From CAYMJV01 sp964390545 (GTDB lineage Bacteria; Desulfobacterota; BSN033; UBA1163): a stretch of 63,766 bases of DNA. Each line of letters begins with the position of its first letter. The first letter of the stretch is position 1. Positions 8,526 to 17,037 of the stretch are shown here, in pieces. The stretch spans positions 1-63,766 of the forward strand of contig CAYMJV010000005.1 in NCBI GenBank assembly GCA_964390545.1, in the 5' to 3' direction. The notes beneath the pieces are model-generated. The model saw nothing but the letters and a program-made list of their open reading frames with translations. It was not told the DNA's origin and searched no databases. A program made the position numbers and the translations under genes.

Positions 8526-9851
8526 TTAATTCGATTTTTTGGCCGGCTGGGCCGTCTCTTTGGGTGCTGTACCACTTGTTCCACGATCCTGAAACGGGAG
8601 AACCTTTACAGAGGTGCCGGGCCGCACTTTTTGGACACCCTCAACGATCACCTGCTCGCCGGGCTTGAGACCTGAGGAAACAAGCCATTTGTCACCGATG
8701 GCTCGATCGACCGTGATCATCCGCTGTTGGACTTTGCTCGAGTCATCCACAATCAGGGCGACGGCATTCCCCTTCGGGTCGCGGGAGACTCCTTGCTGGG
8801 GGACAACAATTGCTCTATCGATCTCCCCTTCCTGTACAACGGCACGCACGTACATGCCAGGCAAGAGAATCTGTTTTGGGTTCGGAAAGATCATCCGGAG
8901 GATAAAGGATCCGGTGCTTGGATCAACCGTGACCTCGGAGAACTTCAGGGCTCCTTCCAGCGGATAGGGCGTGCCGTCTTCAAGAAGTAACTTCACTCGT
9001 GCCCGGTCGGTACCGGTGCCTTTGATCCGACCAGATGCCATGTTCCGTTTGACCTGCAGCAGGGTGGCACTTGACTGTGTCGCGTCCACATAAATCGGAT
9101 CCAGCTGTTGGATGGTTGCGAAGGCGGAATCTTGAAACGCTTTTGCGAGAGCGCCTACGGTCACGTTGGATTTTCCGATTCGCCCACTAATCGGGGCTGT
9201 GATCCGGGTGTATTCCACATTGATCTGAGCCGTCTTTAGCGCCGCTTCCGCCTGTGGGATGGCAGCTTCGGCCGCGGCCACTGCTTCCCGGTCGTTCTGT
9301 ACCTGTGCCTCTGCGACCCGTAGTGCAGCCTCGGCTACTTCGGCCTCGGTTACGGCCTGGTCACGCTGGCTGGCGGAGACGGATTTGCCCTTGAACAGCT
9401 CCTCGAAGCGCCAGCGGTTTGTCCGGGCAAGCTCCAGGGTGGCCCGCTGCCGCGTGACACTCGCAATGCTCGCTTCCAGTGACGCCCGCGCACGGTCTGG
9501 AGCCTTCTTCACGACAGCAAGGTTTGCGGCTGCATTGTCGTACGCCGCTTGAAAGGCGGCGGGGTCGATTTGATAGAGGACTTGACCAGCTTTCACATCA
9601 GAGCCTTCGTCGAATAGCCGTTTCTGAATGATGCCATTCACTTGAGGACGGATCTCCGCAACAAAGTAGGCGGATGTGCGACCTGGCAATTCGGTGGTTA
9701 GCACGACCCGTTCCGGCTGGACTGTCGCAATGGAAACCTCGGGGATGGCAGGCGGCGGAGCAGCCTGCTTCGAGCCACAACCAGACGTTATCAGTCCCAA
9801 GACAAGTAACCCCATGGCGGCAATTCGTTTGATCCTGTCATTGATTTTCAT
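8526..9851 (-). CDS. acrA: RND periplasmic adaptor (membrane fusion) lipoprotein, AcrA-like
   Basis: From the chosen ATG the protein has 441 residues. A signal peptide ends in the lipobox LITSGC (Cys25), so it should be lipid-anchored in the periplasm. Then come the split biotinyl-lipoyl domain (VNGIIQKRLFDEGSDVKAGQ and RITAPISGRIGKSNVTVGAL), a helical hairpin rich in alanine between them, and beta-barrel and membrane-proximal domains ending with GLKPGEQVIVEGVQKVRPG. An in-frame ATG four codons upstream is possible, but GAGGTG lies at good distance only from the ATG at 9851. It forms an operon with the transporter gene downstream and probably with the small gene upstream at 10311. Confidence 0.93.
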   Translation of the reverse strand: MKINDRIKRIAAMGLLVLGLITSGCGSKQAAPPPAIPEVSIATVQPERVVLTTELPGRTSAYFVAEIRPQVNGIIQKRLFDEGSDVKAGQVLYQIDPAAFQAAYDNAAANLAVVKKAPDRARASLEASIASVTRQRATLELARTNRWRFEELFKGKSVSASQRDQAVTEAEVAEAALRVAEAQVQNDREAVAAAEAAIPQAEAALKTAQINVEYTRITAPISGRIGKSNVTVGALAKAFQDSAFATIQQLDPIYVDATQSSATLLQVKRNMASGRIKGTGTDRARVKLLLEDGTPYPLEGALKFSEVTVDPSTGSFILRMIFPNPKQILLPGMYVRAVVQEGEIDRAIVVPQQGVSRDPKGNAVALIVDDSSKVQQRMITVDRAIGDKWLVSSGLKPGEQVIVEGVQKVRPGTSVKVLPFQDRGTSGTAPKETAQPAKKSN

Positions 9852-9963
9852 ATAACACCTCATAACCGTGTATGGATTTCTTTGATTATTCTGTTTTTCT
9901 TAGCACCCAAAGCTCCTGCAGGTCAGCGATTTCTCGTCCTGCCTGAACCATCACTTCTCAAGC

Positions 9964-10311
9964 TCAAATAACATCCATGTGCCGGGGTCTGGAGTTCCCA
10001 TAACTGGGAGGGAATTCCAGGGCCGATGTCTCAACCCATAGTGAATGATTCAGAAGTCCCAGATTCCTTAAGGCAGAACAAAACCTTAGCCCGAGAGGAC
10101 TTTTATTCTGACTCCCCGGTTCTGATTTCCAATAGATGTGGATGCTCAAATCAGTCTCTACCACGAAATGATGATATATCCTTATTTCTACCAAATGCTT
10201 TGACGTATCGGTCGGCAAATTAGACTCACTTACCCCTTTCAGAAGTTCATCCACGAATTGTGTATTAATGTTTGCAGGCGAACGCAAAGTGATAATCTCA
10301 ACCCATCTCAT
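9964..10311 (-). CDS. Small protein of unknown function at the head of the efflux operon
   Basis: A 115-residue protein beginning MRWVEIITLRSPANINTQFV. The ATG at 10311 has a strong GAAGGAGG site; an upstream extension in the same frame lacks one and would cross the promoter. No signal peptide, membrane helix or cysteine cluster is seen. The middle (HLVEIRIYHHFVVETDLSIH, then IYWKS) looks like alternating beta strands, as in small ferredoxin-fold or stress-response barrel domains, but I do not recognise the family. It is the first gene behind the sigma-54 promoter and precedes the adaptor gene by 112 bases, so it may be a co-regulated accessory or signal-binding protein. Confidence 0.7.
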   Translation of the reverse strand: MRWVEIITLRSPANINTQFVDELLKGVSESNLPTDTSKHLVEIRIYHHFVVETDLSIHIYWKSEPGSQNKSPLGLRFCSALRNLGLLNHSLWVETSALEFPPSYGNSRPRHMDVI

Positions 10312-10345
10312 GGCAATCCCTCCTTCGATATTCATTATTTTATTT

Positions 10346-10362
10346 AGCCAATATCGTGCCAA
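10346..10362 (-). promoter_or_regulatory. Sigma-54 (-24/-12) promoter for the efflux operon
   Basis: On the minus strand the sequence is TTGGCACGATATTGGCT. The GG of the -24 element and the GC of the -12 element are exactly 10 bases apart, and TGGCAC is the full -24 consensus. Transcription would begin near 10335, about 24 bases before the ATG at 10311. A sigma-54 activator gene lies directly divergent, which supports the call. Confidence 0.8.
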
Positions 10363-10414
10363 AATATTAATATCTTTAGAAATCAACTAGTTACATAAAA
10401 GTCATTTGTTAATC

Positions 10415-10432
10415 TTTACCCAATAGGGTAAA
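10415..10432. promoter_or_regulatory. Palindrome, candidate activator binding site
   Basis: TTTACCCAATAGGGTAAA is a perfect inverted repeat (7-base arms, 4-base spacer). It lies roughly 85 bases upstream of the predicted sigma-54 start site, the usual distance for an enhancer-binding protein. It also overlaps a possible sigma-70 promoter (TTTACC, 18 bases, TATGCT at 10439) directed at the activator gene, so autoregulation is possible. Confidence 0.55.
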
Positions 10433-10534
10433 ATATGTTATGCTATGGTGTAATTCTACTCCACAGAATAAACTGGAATGCTTATACGCAGGGGAAGTTA
10501 CGAGCGGCAGTTTTTCCCGCTGCGAAATCCGAAA

Positions 10535-10587
10535 GGCACCCCCACCCAAACCCTCCCCCTTGAGGGGGAGGGGTGGGTGGGGGGGAA
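10535..10587. repeat. Palindromic C-rich/G-rich repeat
   Basis: A run of CCCCCACCC...CCCTCCCCC, then TTGA, then the complementary GGGGGAGGGGTGGGTGGGGGG forms a nearly perfect hairpin. A related element occurs at about 48088-48122. It lies in the leader of the sigma-54 activator gene and would be translated only if an upstream ATG at 10440 were used. Confidence 0.75.
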
Positions 10588-10598
10588 AAGAGGATAAA

Positions 10599-12173
10599 AT
10601 GATGAACGCGGATGAAAATGCTTTTTTTCGCCAGGCAACCTTACGCATATGCAGTAGCCTCGACATCGAAACGGCTCTGAAGCGCTGTTTTGAATACATA
10701 AGAGCTTTCATCCCTGTAATCCGAATGAGCCTGCATATATTGGATGCTGATCTCAATGTCTTACGATTCGTGGCATCGGTTGGTGCCGACCTACCGGAAG
10801 GTATTGAACGAGTCCTTCGTTTGCCCGAGAAAGGCCGGAATGAAAGAGCGGCCTTATTGAAAAATGGAGAAATAATTCGAATTATGAACCAGCCGGACCC
10901 GAAATTAGGATTGAAAGAGATGCAAAAAAGACTTGGGCTCAAACCTAATATCTCACTTATGCACATGGCTCTGAAGCTTGAAGGGAATTGGATTGGTGAC
11001 CTCGGATTAGCCGCGGATGGTCTGAATCAATATACGGATGAACACGCTCGGTTGCTTCAACTGCTCCATGAACCTTTTGCCATTGCCATGTCCAACGCAC
11101 TAAAACATCAGGAAGTCATTCGATTCAAGGACATGCTGGCCGATGACAACCGGTATCTTTTTGACGAACTGCGGTCAGTCTTGAGCAATGAGATCATTGG
11201 TTTGGATTTTGGTCTGAAGGGGGTGATGGAAATGGTTCGGCAGGTGGCGCCCCTCGACAGCCCTGTGCTGTTGCTGGGAGAGACGGGCACAGGAAAAGAG
11301 GTCATCGCCAATGCGATTCATTATTCTTCACCTCGCAAGGACGGGCCGTTTATCAAGGTGAACTGCGGCGCGATCCCCGAGACCCTTCTCGACAGTGAAC
11401 TCTTCGGTCATGAGAAGGGAGCTTTCACCGGGGCCATCAGCCAAAGGAGGGGGCGATTCGAACGGGCCGATAAAGGTACTATCTTTTTGGACGAAATTGG
11501 GGAGCTTCCAGCCCAGGCCCAGGTCAGGCTGCTGCATGTCCTTCAAAAGAAAGAGATCGAGCGCGTGGGAGGAACAAGTTCCATACCGGTTGACATTCGT
11601 ATTATATCGGCCACACATAGAAATCTTGAAGAGATGATCGCATCGGGGCGATTTCGAGAAGACCTCTGGTTCCGGCTCAATGTCTTTCCCATCATGATTC
11701 CGCCACTCAGGCAGAGAAAAGAAGATATCCCGGCCCTGGTGCATCACTTCATCGACCGTAAATCCATGGAGCTTAAGCTCACTGAGAGACCTGTGCTGGC
11801 CCCGGGCGCCATCGACAGGCTTATCGCCTATGCCTGGCCTGGCAACGTGCGGGAACTCGAAAACATGATCGAACGGGCCTTGATCCAGCACCAGGGGGGT
11901 GTTCTTTCATTTGAAATGCTTTTGCCCCTGGCGGTCTCCGGAGGTCGCGAAGTGGTTGAGGAGGCAGGGCGAAATCAAGTTCTGTCTTCGTTGGACGAGA
12001 TCAATGCCCGGCACATTAGGCGAGCCTTGGAGATGGCCGGTGGCAAAATCAACGGACCAGGAGGAGCCGCACAAACCCTAGGGGTTCATCCGAATACTCT
12101 TAGGAGGCGGATGAACAAACTGGGAATTCCGTATGGAAGGAGAAGCTGGCAACTTTCGAGCGGTCAGACATGA
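10599..12173 (+). CDS. Sigma-54-dependent transcriptional activator (GAF, AAA+, Fis)
   Basis: From the ATG at 10599 (AGAGGA site 8 bases upstream) the protein has 524 residues. The N-terminal part (about 1-175) has a GAF-like pattern (LRICSSLDIETALKRCFEYI, then IPVIRMSLHILD). The AAA+ domain follows, with Walker A GETGTGKE (near 225), the sigma-54 contact loop GAFTGA (near 273) and GTIFLDEIGELP. A Fis-type helix-turn-helix ends the protein (GGAAQTLGVHPNTLRRRMNK). There is no phosphorylatable receiver, so the GAF domain probably senses a small ligand directly. Divergent from the efflux operon, which carries a -24/-12 promoter; the most economical reading is that it activates that operon. An earlier ATG at 10440 exists but would translate the palindromic repeat. 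Confidence 0.93.
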   Translation: MMNADENAFFRQATLRICSSLDIETALKRCFEYIRAFIPVIRMSLHILDADLNVLRFVASVGADLPEGIERVLRLPEKGRNERAALLKNGEIIRIMNQPDPKLGLKEMQKRLGLKPNISLMHMALKLEGNWIGDLGLAADGLNQYTDEHARLLQLLHEPFAIAMSNALKHQEVIRFKDMLADDNRYLFDELRSVLSNEIIGLDFGLKGVMEMVRQVAPLDSPVLLLGETGTGKEVIANAIHYSSPRKDGPFIKVNCGAIPETLLDSELFGHEKGAFTGAISQRRGRFERADKGTIFLDEIGELPAQAQVRLLHVLQKKEIERVGGTSSIPVDIRIISATHRNLEEMIASGRFREDLWFRLNVFPIMIPPLRQRKEDIPALVHHFIDRKSMELKLTERPVLAPGAIDRLIAYAWPGNVRELENMIERALIQHQGGVLSFEMLLPLAVSGGREVVEEAGRNQVLSSLDEINARHIRRALEMAGGKINGPGGAAQTLGVHPNTLRRRMNKLGIPYGRRSWQLSSGQT

Positions 12174-12286
12174 GAAACTTGCCAGCTGAAGGAAGATCAG
12201 TCTGATGGCTAACTGCTGCAACGGAAAGTAAGCCCGGGCGGCTTGTCCTGAGCGCAGTCAAAGGATCGGACCGAGGAGTCGAAGGA

Positions 12287-12314
12287 TTGACAAGATTTTA
12301 ACGACTATGATACT
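12287..12314 (+). promoter_or_regulatory. Possible sigma-70 promoter upstream of pcm
   Basis: TTGACA at 12287-12292, a 16-base spacer and GATACT at 12309-12314. The -35 is consensus, the -10 matches 4 of 6. It would give a leader of about 105 bases, in which no riboswitch or attenuator is evident. Weak support. Confidence 0.35.
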
Positions 12315-12427
12315 TTTACCCTGCAGTTGATGTTGATCAGATTCCATTGATAAAAAGCCCCCGTATTCCACTCGATGTTCGATTGAGTTCACATCGCACA
12401 ATTAGGTCAACAACAGGGTTGACAAAC

Positions 12428-13168
12428 ATGAAAAACAAGCTGCTTGCCATCATCCTCGTTTTCATTTTCTTACTTTTCCTTGCTCATTGCACGGAAAGGA
12501 AAAGGGCCTCCGACTCAAGCCCTAAAGGAGATTATAAAACCATGCGGGAAGGGATGGTTGAGACACAGATAAGGGCGAGGGGAGTGAAAGAGCCCCGTGT
12601 TCTTGCGGCCATGCTCAAGGTGGAGCGCCACCTTTTCGTTCCCAAAGATCTTCATCCCAGTGCCTATTCAGATCAACCGCTTCCTATCGGAGAAGGTCAG
12701 ACCATCTCCCAACCCTATATCGTCGCCTTGATGACGGAGCTTCTGGACCTTAAGGAAGAGGAGAGGGTTCTGGAGGTAGGAACCGGATCAGGTTATCAGG
12801 CGGCCATTCTCGCTGAACTGGCCAAAGAAGTTTACACCATCGAAATCATCAAAAAGCTCGCCACCTCTGCCGAAAAACTACTTCTCGATCTGGGTTATAA
12901 GAACATCAAAGTGAAGGCGGGAGATGGATATCTGGGGTGGCCTGAAGCAGCCCCCTTCGACGCCATCATCGTCACCTGTGCGCCAGACCATATCCCAAGG
13001 CCTCTGATGGACCAGTTGAGGGAAGGAGGTCGGATGGTGATTCCGGTCGGAGAATTTAACCAGGAGTTAAAAAAGATTGTCAAACGGGGCGGAAAACTTG
13101 AAACAACGAATGTCATCCCAGTCATCTTCGTTCCCATGACCGGGGAGGGAGTGAAGAAGAAAGAGTGA
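12428..13168 (+). CDS. pcm: Protein-L-isoaspartate O-methyltransferase with a lipoprotein signal
   Basis: From the ATG at 12428 the protein has 246 residues. It begins with a hydrophobic signal ending in LAHC, a plausible lipobox, so it may be exported and lipid-anchored, unlike the usual cytosolic enzyme. The catalytic part is complete: MVETQIRARGVKEPRVLAAM, the AYSDQPLPIGEGQTISQPYI block, and the SAM-binding motif VLEVGTGSGYQAAILAELA. The enzyme repairs isoaspartyl residues in damaged proteins using SAM. An upstream in-frame ATG at 12347 lacks a ribosome site. It stands alone between two repeat-bearing spacers. Confidence 0.92.
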   Translation: MKNKLLAIILVFIFLLFLAHCTERKRASDSSPKGDYKTMREGMVETQIRARGVKEPRVLAAMLKVERHLFVPKDLHPSAYSDQPLPIGEGQTISQPYIVALMTELLDLKEEERVLEVGTGSGYQAAILAELAKEVYTIEIIKKLATSAEKLLLDLGYKNIKVKAGDGYLGWPEAAPFDAIIVTCAPDHIPRPLMDQLREGGRMVIPVGEFNQELKKIVKRGGKLETTNVIPVIFVPMTGEGVKKKE

Positions 13169-13184
13169 TGGGGAGATAGGGAGA

Positions 13185-13312
13185 ATAAAACAGAATGCAG
13201 TAGGCAGTATGCAGAAGATAGAGAACAGAAGGCAGGACGCAGGAGAGAGAAGATACAAAGCAGAAAGCAATAGGCAGTAAGCAGCAAGCCTCAGCCTAAA
13301 CCTTAACCTTAT
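13185..13312. repeat. Purine-rich tandem-like intergenic sequence
   Basis: Imperfect iterations of GCAGTAGGCAG/GCAGAAAGCAA, then CCTCAGCCTAAACCTTAACC. The last part belongs to the same repeat family as 18730-18802. It separates the convergent pcm and rarA genes and contains no gene that I can support. Confidence 0.5.
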
Positions 13313-14658
13313 TCTTTTTTGTTATTCCTCTTTTTTCTCCAATATTCCAACCTTTTCTTAATCTCTATTTCAAACCCTTGATTGGATGGACGGTAGTAGA
13401 TTCTTCCTCTGAGGTTTTCGGGAAGGTATTCCTCTTCGACGAAATGTTCTGGATAATTATGAGGATATTTATATCCTTCCCCATAACCCAACTCCTCCAT
13501 TAACGACGTAGGAGCATTTCTTATATGAAGAGGAACAGGCAAGTTCTCAACTTCCCTCACATCTTTCTGAACTCCCTGGAATGCAGTATAAAGAGCATTC
13601 GACTTCGGGGCAGTGGCCAGATAGACGGCAGCCTCAGCAAGGGCTAAATTGCCTTCTGGCAACCCAATAAAGTGAAACGCCTCCATTGCGGAGATGGCAA
13701 CCTGTAAGGCCTGCGGGTCTGCCATCCCCACATCTTCGGAGGCAAACCGGATCATCCGCCGAGCAATATAAAGGGGGTCCTCTCCAGCCTCCAGCATCCT
13801 CCCCATCCAGTAGAGGGCTGCATCGGGATCACTTCCTCTCAGGCTTTTATGTAAAGCAGAAATGAGATTATAATGCTCCTCACCCGACTTATCGTAAAGG
13901 AAGGCCTTTCTCTGGAGGACCTCTTCCAGATTCTTCTTTTGGATATGACGAATTCCCTTGGAATCGGGGGGAGTCGTCAGAACAACCATTTCAAGAGTAT
14001 TGAGCCCTACCCTCGCATCACCATTGGCCACCAAGCAGATTCCCTGAAAAATTTCCGGTTCCGCCACTGTCGGGTATATTCCTAACCCCCTCTCCTTATC
14101 TTCGAGACCCCGTTTCAGAATCCCCTCGATCTCTTTCTCGGTCAATGCATTGAGGGTAAAAACTTTGCTACGGGAAAGCAGAGGGGAGATCACTTCGAAA
14201 GAAGGGTTTTCTGTAGTGGCGCCGATGAGGATGATCGTCCCCTTCTCCACGTGGGGGAGGAATGCATCCTGCTGAGCCTTATTGAACCGGTGGATTTCGT
14301 CCACGAAGAGGATGGTTCTCCTCTTCTGATACTTCCATTCTTCATTTGCCTCCTGGACTACTTCCCTGATCTCCTTTACCCCGGAGAGGACTGCGCTGAA
14401 GCTGGCGAAGTAAGCTCCCGTCATCGAGGCAATGATCATGGCAAGCGTTGTCTTGCCTGACCCAGGAGGTCCCCATAAGATCATGGAGGGAAGATGATCG
14501 CTTTCAATAGCCTGCCGTAGGACTTTCCCTGTTCCAAGAAGGTGATCCTGGCCTACGAATTCATCCAGTGTCCTCGGCCTCATTCGGTCGGCGAGAGGAG
14601 CCTCTCTCTGGAGTAATTCCTTCCCGTTCTTATCAAAAAGACCGGACTGTTTTTTCAA
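13309..14658 (-). CDS. rarA: Replication-associated recombination protein A (RarA/MgsA), AAA+ ATPase
   Basis: A 449-residue AAA+ protein of normal length. The start is a TTG at 14658 behind a GAGGAAC site. Seen: RMRPRTLDEFVGQDHLLG, Walker A GPPGSGKTTLA, Walker B LFVDEIHRFNKAQQDAFLPH, sensor 1 GATTENPSFEV, and the C-terminal tetramerisation region including LHKSLRGSDPDAALYW and the ending YPHNYPEHFVEEEYLPENLR. RarA acts at stalled forks with RecA and SSB. It follows suhB on the same strand with a 115-base gap. Confidence 0.95.
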   Translation of the reverse strand: MKKQSGLFDKNGKELLQREAPLADRMRPRTLDEFVGQDHLLGTGKVLRQAIESDHLPSMILWGPPGSGKTTLAMIIASMTGAYFASFSAVLSGVKEIREVVQEANEEWKYQKRRTILFVDEIHRFNKAQQDAFLPHVEKGTIILIGATTENPSFEVISPLLSRSKVFTLNALTEKEIEGILKRGLEDKERGLGIYPTVAEPEIFQGICLVANGDARVGLNTLEMVVLTTPPDSKGIRHIQKKNLEEVLQRKAFLYDKSGEEHYNLISALHKSLRGSDPDAALYWMGRMLEAGEDPLYIARRMIRFASEDVGMADPQALQVAISAMEAFHFIGLPEGNLALAEAAVYLATAPKSNALYTAFQGVQKDVREVENLPVPLHIRNAPTSLMEELGYGEGYKYPHNYPEHFVEEEYLPENLRGRIYYRPSNQGFEIEIKKRLEYWRKKRNNKKE

Positions 14659-14773
14659 ATTCTTTGTTCCTCTCGATGATTCTATCCATATCCCTTAAAA
14701 ACGTAGGGTTCGCTCGCCGAGCGAACCGGTTTATCCGCCTGTTCGGGGAACAGGCCCTACATAAATCTTTGCC

Positions 14774-15562
14774 CTATGGCTTGTTCTGAGCCACTTCCCG
14801 AATGACTTGGAGCATCTCATCGTGAATCCACCCGTTGGAGGCAAGGATCTCTTCGTCATAGATGCTGAAATTCCCCCCCTTAAAATCGGTGACCTTTCCC
14901 CCAGCTTCGGTAACCATCAAGCCCCCCGCCGCCACATCCCAAGAATGGATTTTCAATTCCCAATATCCATCGCAACGGCCCGCGGCCACATAACAGAGGT
15001 CAAGAGCTGCAGAACCCGGTCTGCGGATGGCAATACTCTTCACCATAAACTGACGGAAAAAGCGAAGATAAAAATCGGCATGCTTCCGGATGTCGTATGG
15101 GAAACCCGTCGTGAGAAAGCTGAGGTCTAACTCTTTCATTCTGGAGACAGAGATTCGATTCCCATTAAGAAATGCCCCCTTTCCAGTTTCTGCTTGAAAG
15201 AGTTCATCGAAGAGAGGATCATAGACGACCCCCAGTTTTATCTCTCCCTCTATTTCCAAGGCAATGGAGACGCAGAAAAATGGGAACCCATGAATATAGT
15301 TCGTCGTTCCGTCGATGGGGTCAATGACCCACTTAAATGGAGAACCCTTCCCATGGAAGGCGCTCTCCTCAGTGAGGAGATCATGATCCGGGAATGCGTC
15401 AAGAATGATTTGGTTAATCGCCTTCTCGCAGAGCTTATCCACCTCGCTGACGGGGTTGATCTCCCCCTTGAAATCCACTTTGTGAAGATCAGCGAGGTGT
15501 ACCTTCTGAATCCGACCCGCCTCCCTGGCGGCTGCAATGGCCACTTCTGAATATTTATCCAC
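14774..15562 (-). CDS. suhB: Inositol monophosphatase family protein (SuhB-like)
   Basis: A 262-residue enzyme with all magnesium-binding motifs: LLTEES, the WVIDPIDGTTNYIHG signature, and the C-terminal HSWDVAAGGLMVTEAGG. The start is GTG at 15562 with GAGGACG upstream. Family members hydrolyse inositol-1-phosphate and related phosphates, and SuhB also joins rRNA transcription complexes. The gene is divergent from the thioesterase at 15664, with about 100 bases between them. Confidence 0.93.
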   Translation of the reverse strand: MDKYSEVAIAAAREAGRIQKVHLADLHKVDFKGEINPVSEVDKLCEKAINQIILDAFPDHDLLTEESAFHGKGSPFKWVIDPIDGTTNYIHGFPFFCVSIALEIEGEIKLGVVYDPLFDELFQAETGKGAFLNGNRISVSRMKELDLSFLTTGFPYDIRKHADFYLRFFRQFMVKSIAIRRPGSAALDLCYVAAGRCDGYWELKIHSWDVAAGGLMVTEAGGKVTDFKGGNFSIYDEEILASNGWIHDEMLQVIREVAQNKP

Positions 15563-15663
15563 CCGTCCTCACCAGTTGACAATCCTTTCATCGAAACTAT
15601 ATGATAGCTGTATGGTCAAGTCAACCGATGATTCGGTGTTTGGGATGGGATCGGAGTGGTGAG

Positions 15664-16083
15664 ATGAAATTGGAATCGAATGGCAATTGTTTTGTTTGCG
15701 GGAAAAATAACCCCAATGGCTTACGCCTGAGCTTTGAGATCGACAAAGAGAAGCAGACACTCAAAACCACGTTCGTCGCCAGCCCTACCTACCAAGGCTG
15801 GGACGGGATCGTTCATGGAGGAATCCTCAGCACCCTTTTGGATGAAGCCATGGCCAATTTGGTCTATGAACTCGGCTATCAAACCGTCACCGCTTCGATC
15901 GAAATCAGGTTTAGGAAACCCGCCCCCATTCTTGAACCTTTGCTGGTCTATGGAGAGGTCACGGAGGTGAGCAAACGATTGATTAGGGCCAAGGCCCATA
16001 TTGCTAAAGAGGATGGAACGATTCTGGCTGTAGGGACATCTACGTTTATGAAACAGCGGGACTCAGCTACCGATTCTCTCTGA
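15664..16083 (+). CDS. PaaI-type hotdog-fold thioesterase
   Basis: A 139-residue protein from the ATG at 15664, which has a GGAGTGGTGAG site; an upstream in-frame start at 15601 has none. It begins ESNGNCFVCGKNNPNGLRLS, and carries the hotdog helix motif YQGWDGIVHGGILSTLLDEA with the family HGG and D/E residues, then AIEIRFRKPAP-like strands. It should hydrolyse acyl-CoA thioesters; the acyl group is unknown. The 3-prime end overlaps the convergent cbiO gene by about 20 bases. Confidence 0.88.
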   Translation: MKLESNGNCFVCGKNNPNGLRLSFEIDKEKQTLKTTFVASPTYQGWDGIVHGGILSTLLDEAMANLVYELGYQTVTASIEIRFRKPAPILEPLLVYGEVTEVSKRLIRAKAHIAKEDGTILAVGTSTFMKQRDSATDSL

Positions 16084-16833
16084 AGTTTTTCTCCGATCGC
16101 ACATCCATTGGGCAAAATCAGGATCAAAGCCAAATTGAACTAACAGGGTTCGGTTTCTCAACAACTCTTCCATAGGAAGGTCTTCCACCTTTCTTCCTTC
16201 CCGAAGCAGAATGGCCCTCTTGCAGAGCTCAATGGCCACGGCCAGATGATGCGTGACGATCACCTTGGTCTGAGGAATTGACTGGATTCGCTCAACCAAC
16301 AAGCGGCTTCCGGCTGGATCCAGGTTATCGGTAGGCTCATCGAAAACCAAAACTTCGGAATTCATGGATAGAACCGTTGCCAAAGCCACCCGCTTCTTCT
16401 CTCCCTCACTCAAATGGTGAGCTGATCGCCCTTCGAATCCTTTCAACCCCACCATTTCAAGAGCCCTGTCCACCTCACGCCGAACGCTCCCCATCTCCAG
16501 CCCCATATTGAGCGGACCAAACGCCACATCATCAAAGACTGTCGGGCAGAAGAGTTGATCCTCTGGGTTTTGGAACACGACGCCTACTCTTCTCCTAATT
16601 TCCCTCAGGTTCCCCTTCTCCACGGGTAGACCTAAGATGATGACGCTCCCGTCTCCCATCAACGTGCCGTTGAGATGATAAAGGAGTGTGGACTTGCCCG
16701 CTCCATTGGGTCCGAGTACCGCAACGGATTCACGGTCCCAGACCTCTAAATCGATATCTTTTAAAGCAGCTGTCCCGTCTGGGTAATGATAGGAGAGATG
16801 ATGGATTTCAATGACCTTATGTGACTTCATCAT
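16063..16833 (-). CDS. cbiO: Energy-coupling factor ABC transporter ATPase (CbiO/EcfA)
   Basis: About 256 residues from the ATG at 16833. An in-frame upstream extension translates a palindromic repeat (CLPAGRQG) and is not credible. Motifs: Walker A GPNGAGKSTLLYHLNG, Q-loop VVFQNPEDQLFCPTVFDDVA (the NPEDQ is typical of ECF ATPases), signature HLSEGEKKRVALATVL, Walker B EVLVFDEPTDNLDPAG and the switch His in VTHHLAVA. It energises uptake with the CbiQ protein encoded upstream. No CbiM/CbiN-type or other S component is in the window, so the substrate (cobalt, nickel or a vitamin) is undefined. Confidence 0.93.
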   Translation of the reverse strand: MMKSHKVIEIHHLSYHYPDGTAALKDIDLEVWDRESVAVLGPNGAGKSTLLYHLNGTLMGDGSVIILGLPVEKGNLREIRRRVGVVFQNPEDQLFCPTVFDDVAFGPLNMGLEMGSVRREVDRALEMVGLKGFEGRSAHHLSEGEKKRVALATVLSMNSEVLVFDEPTDNLDPAGSRLLVERIQSIPQTKVIVTHHLAVAIELCKRAILLREGRKVEDLPMEELLRNRTLLVQFGFDPDFAQWMCDRRKTSERIGS

Positions 16834-16847
16834 CGAGTCCGTAACGA

Positions 16848-17005
16848 GCTTGCAAAATGTCAAATGCCAAAATCCCTGCCTACCGGCAGGCAGGCAAATG
16901 CCCAATGAATGTCAAATTTCAAAATCCAAAGTTTTTCATATTTGAACTTTGGATTTGATTTGAACTCTGATCTTTGACATTTGGCATTTTCAGAAGCAGC
17001 AAATT
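16848..17005. repeat. Hairpin-forming repeat of CAAATGTCAAA/TTTGACATTTG words
   Basis: The spacer between cbiQ and cbiO holds TGCAAAATGTCAAATGCCAA, a CCTGCCTACCGGCAGGCAGG palindrome, and then TTTGAACTTTGGATTTGATTTGAACT with TTTGACATTTGGCATTTT. The two ends are complementary. Related units occur at 26580-26719, 49390-49535 and 60785-60892. Confidence 0.8.
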
Positions 17006-17037
17006 CGATATTCGAATTTCGTATCTCCAAATCCTGC

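Noticed and set aside
10440..10598. Upstream start that would lengthen the sigma-54 activator by 53 residues
   Set aside because: The added residues translate the palindromic C/G-rich repeat; the ATG at 10599 has a proper ribosome site.
11328..11891. Long open frame antisense to the sigma-54 activator (187 codons)
   Set aside because: It mirrors the well-conserved AAA+ coding sequence, has no ribosome site, and its product has no recognisable pattern.
16834..16905. 24-residue N-terminal extension of CbiO
   Set aside because: It contains the translated CLPAGRQG palindrome typical of an intergenic repeat.
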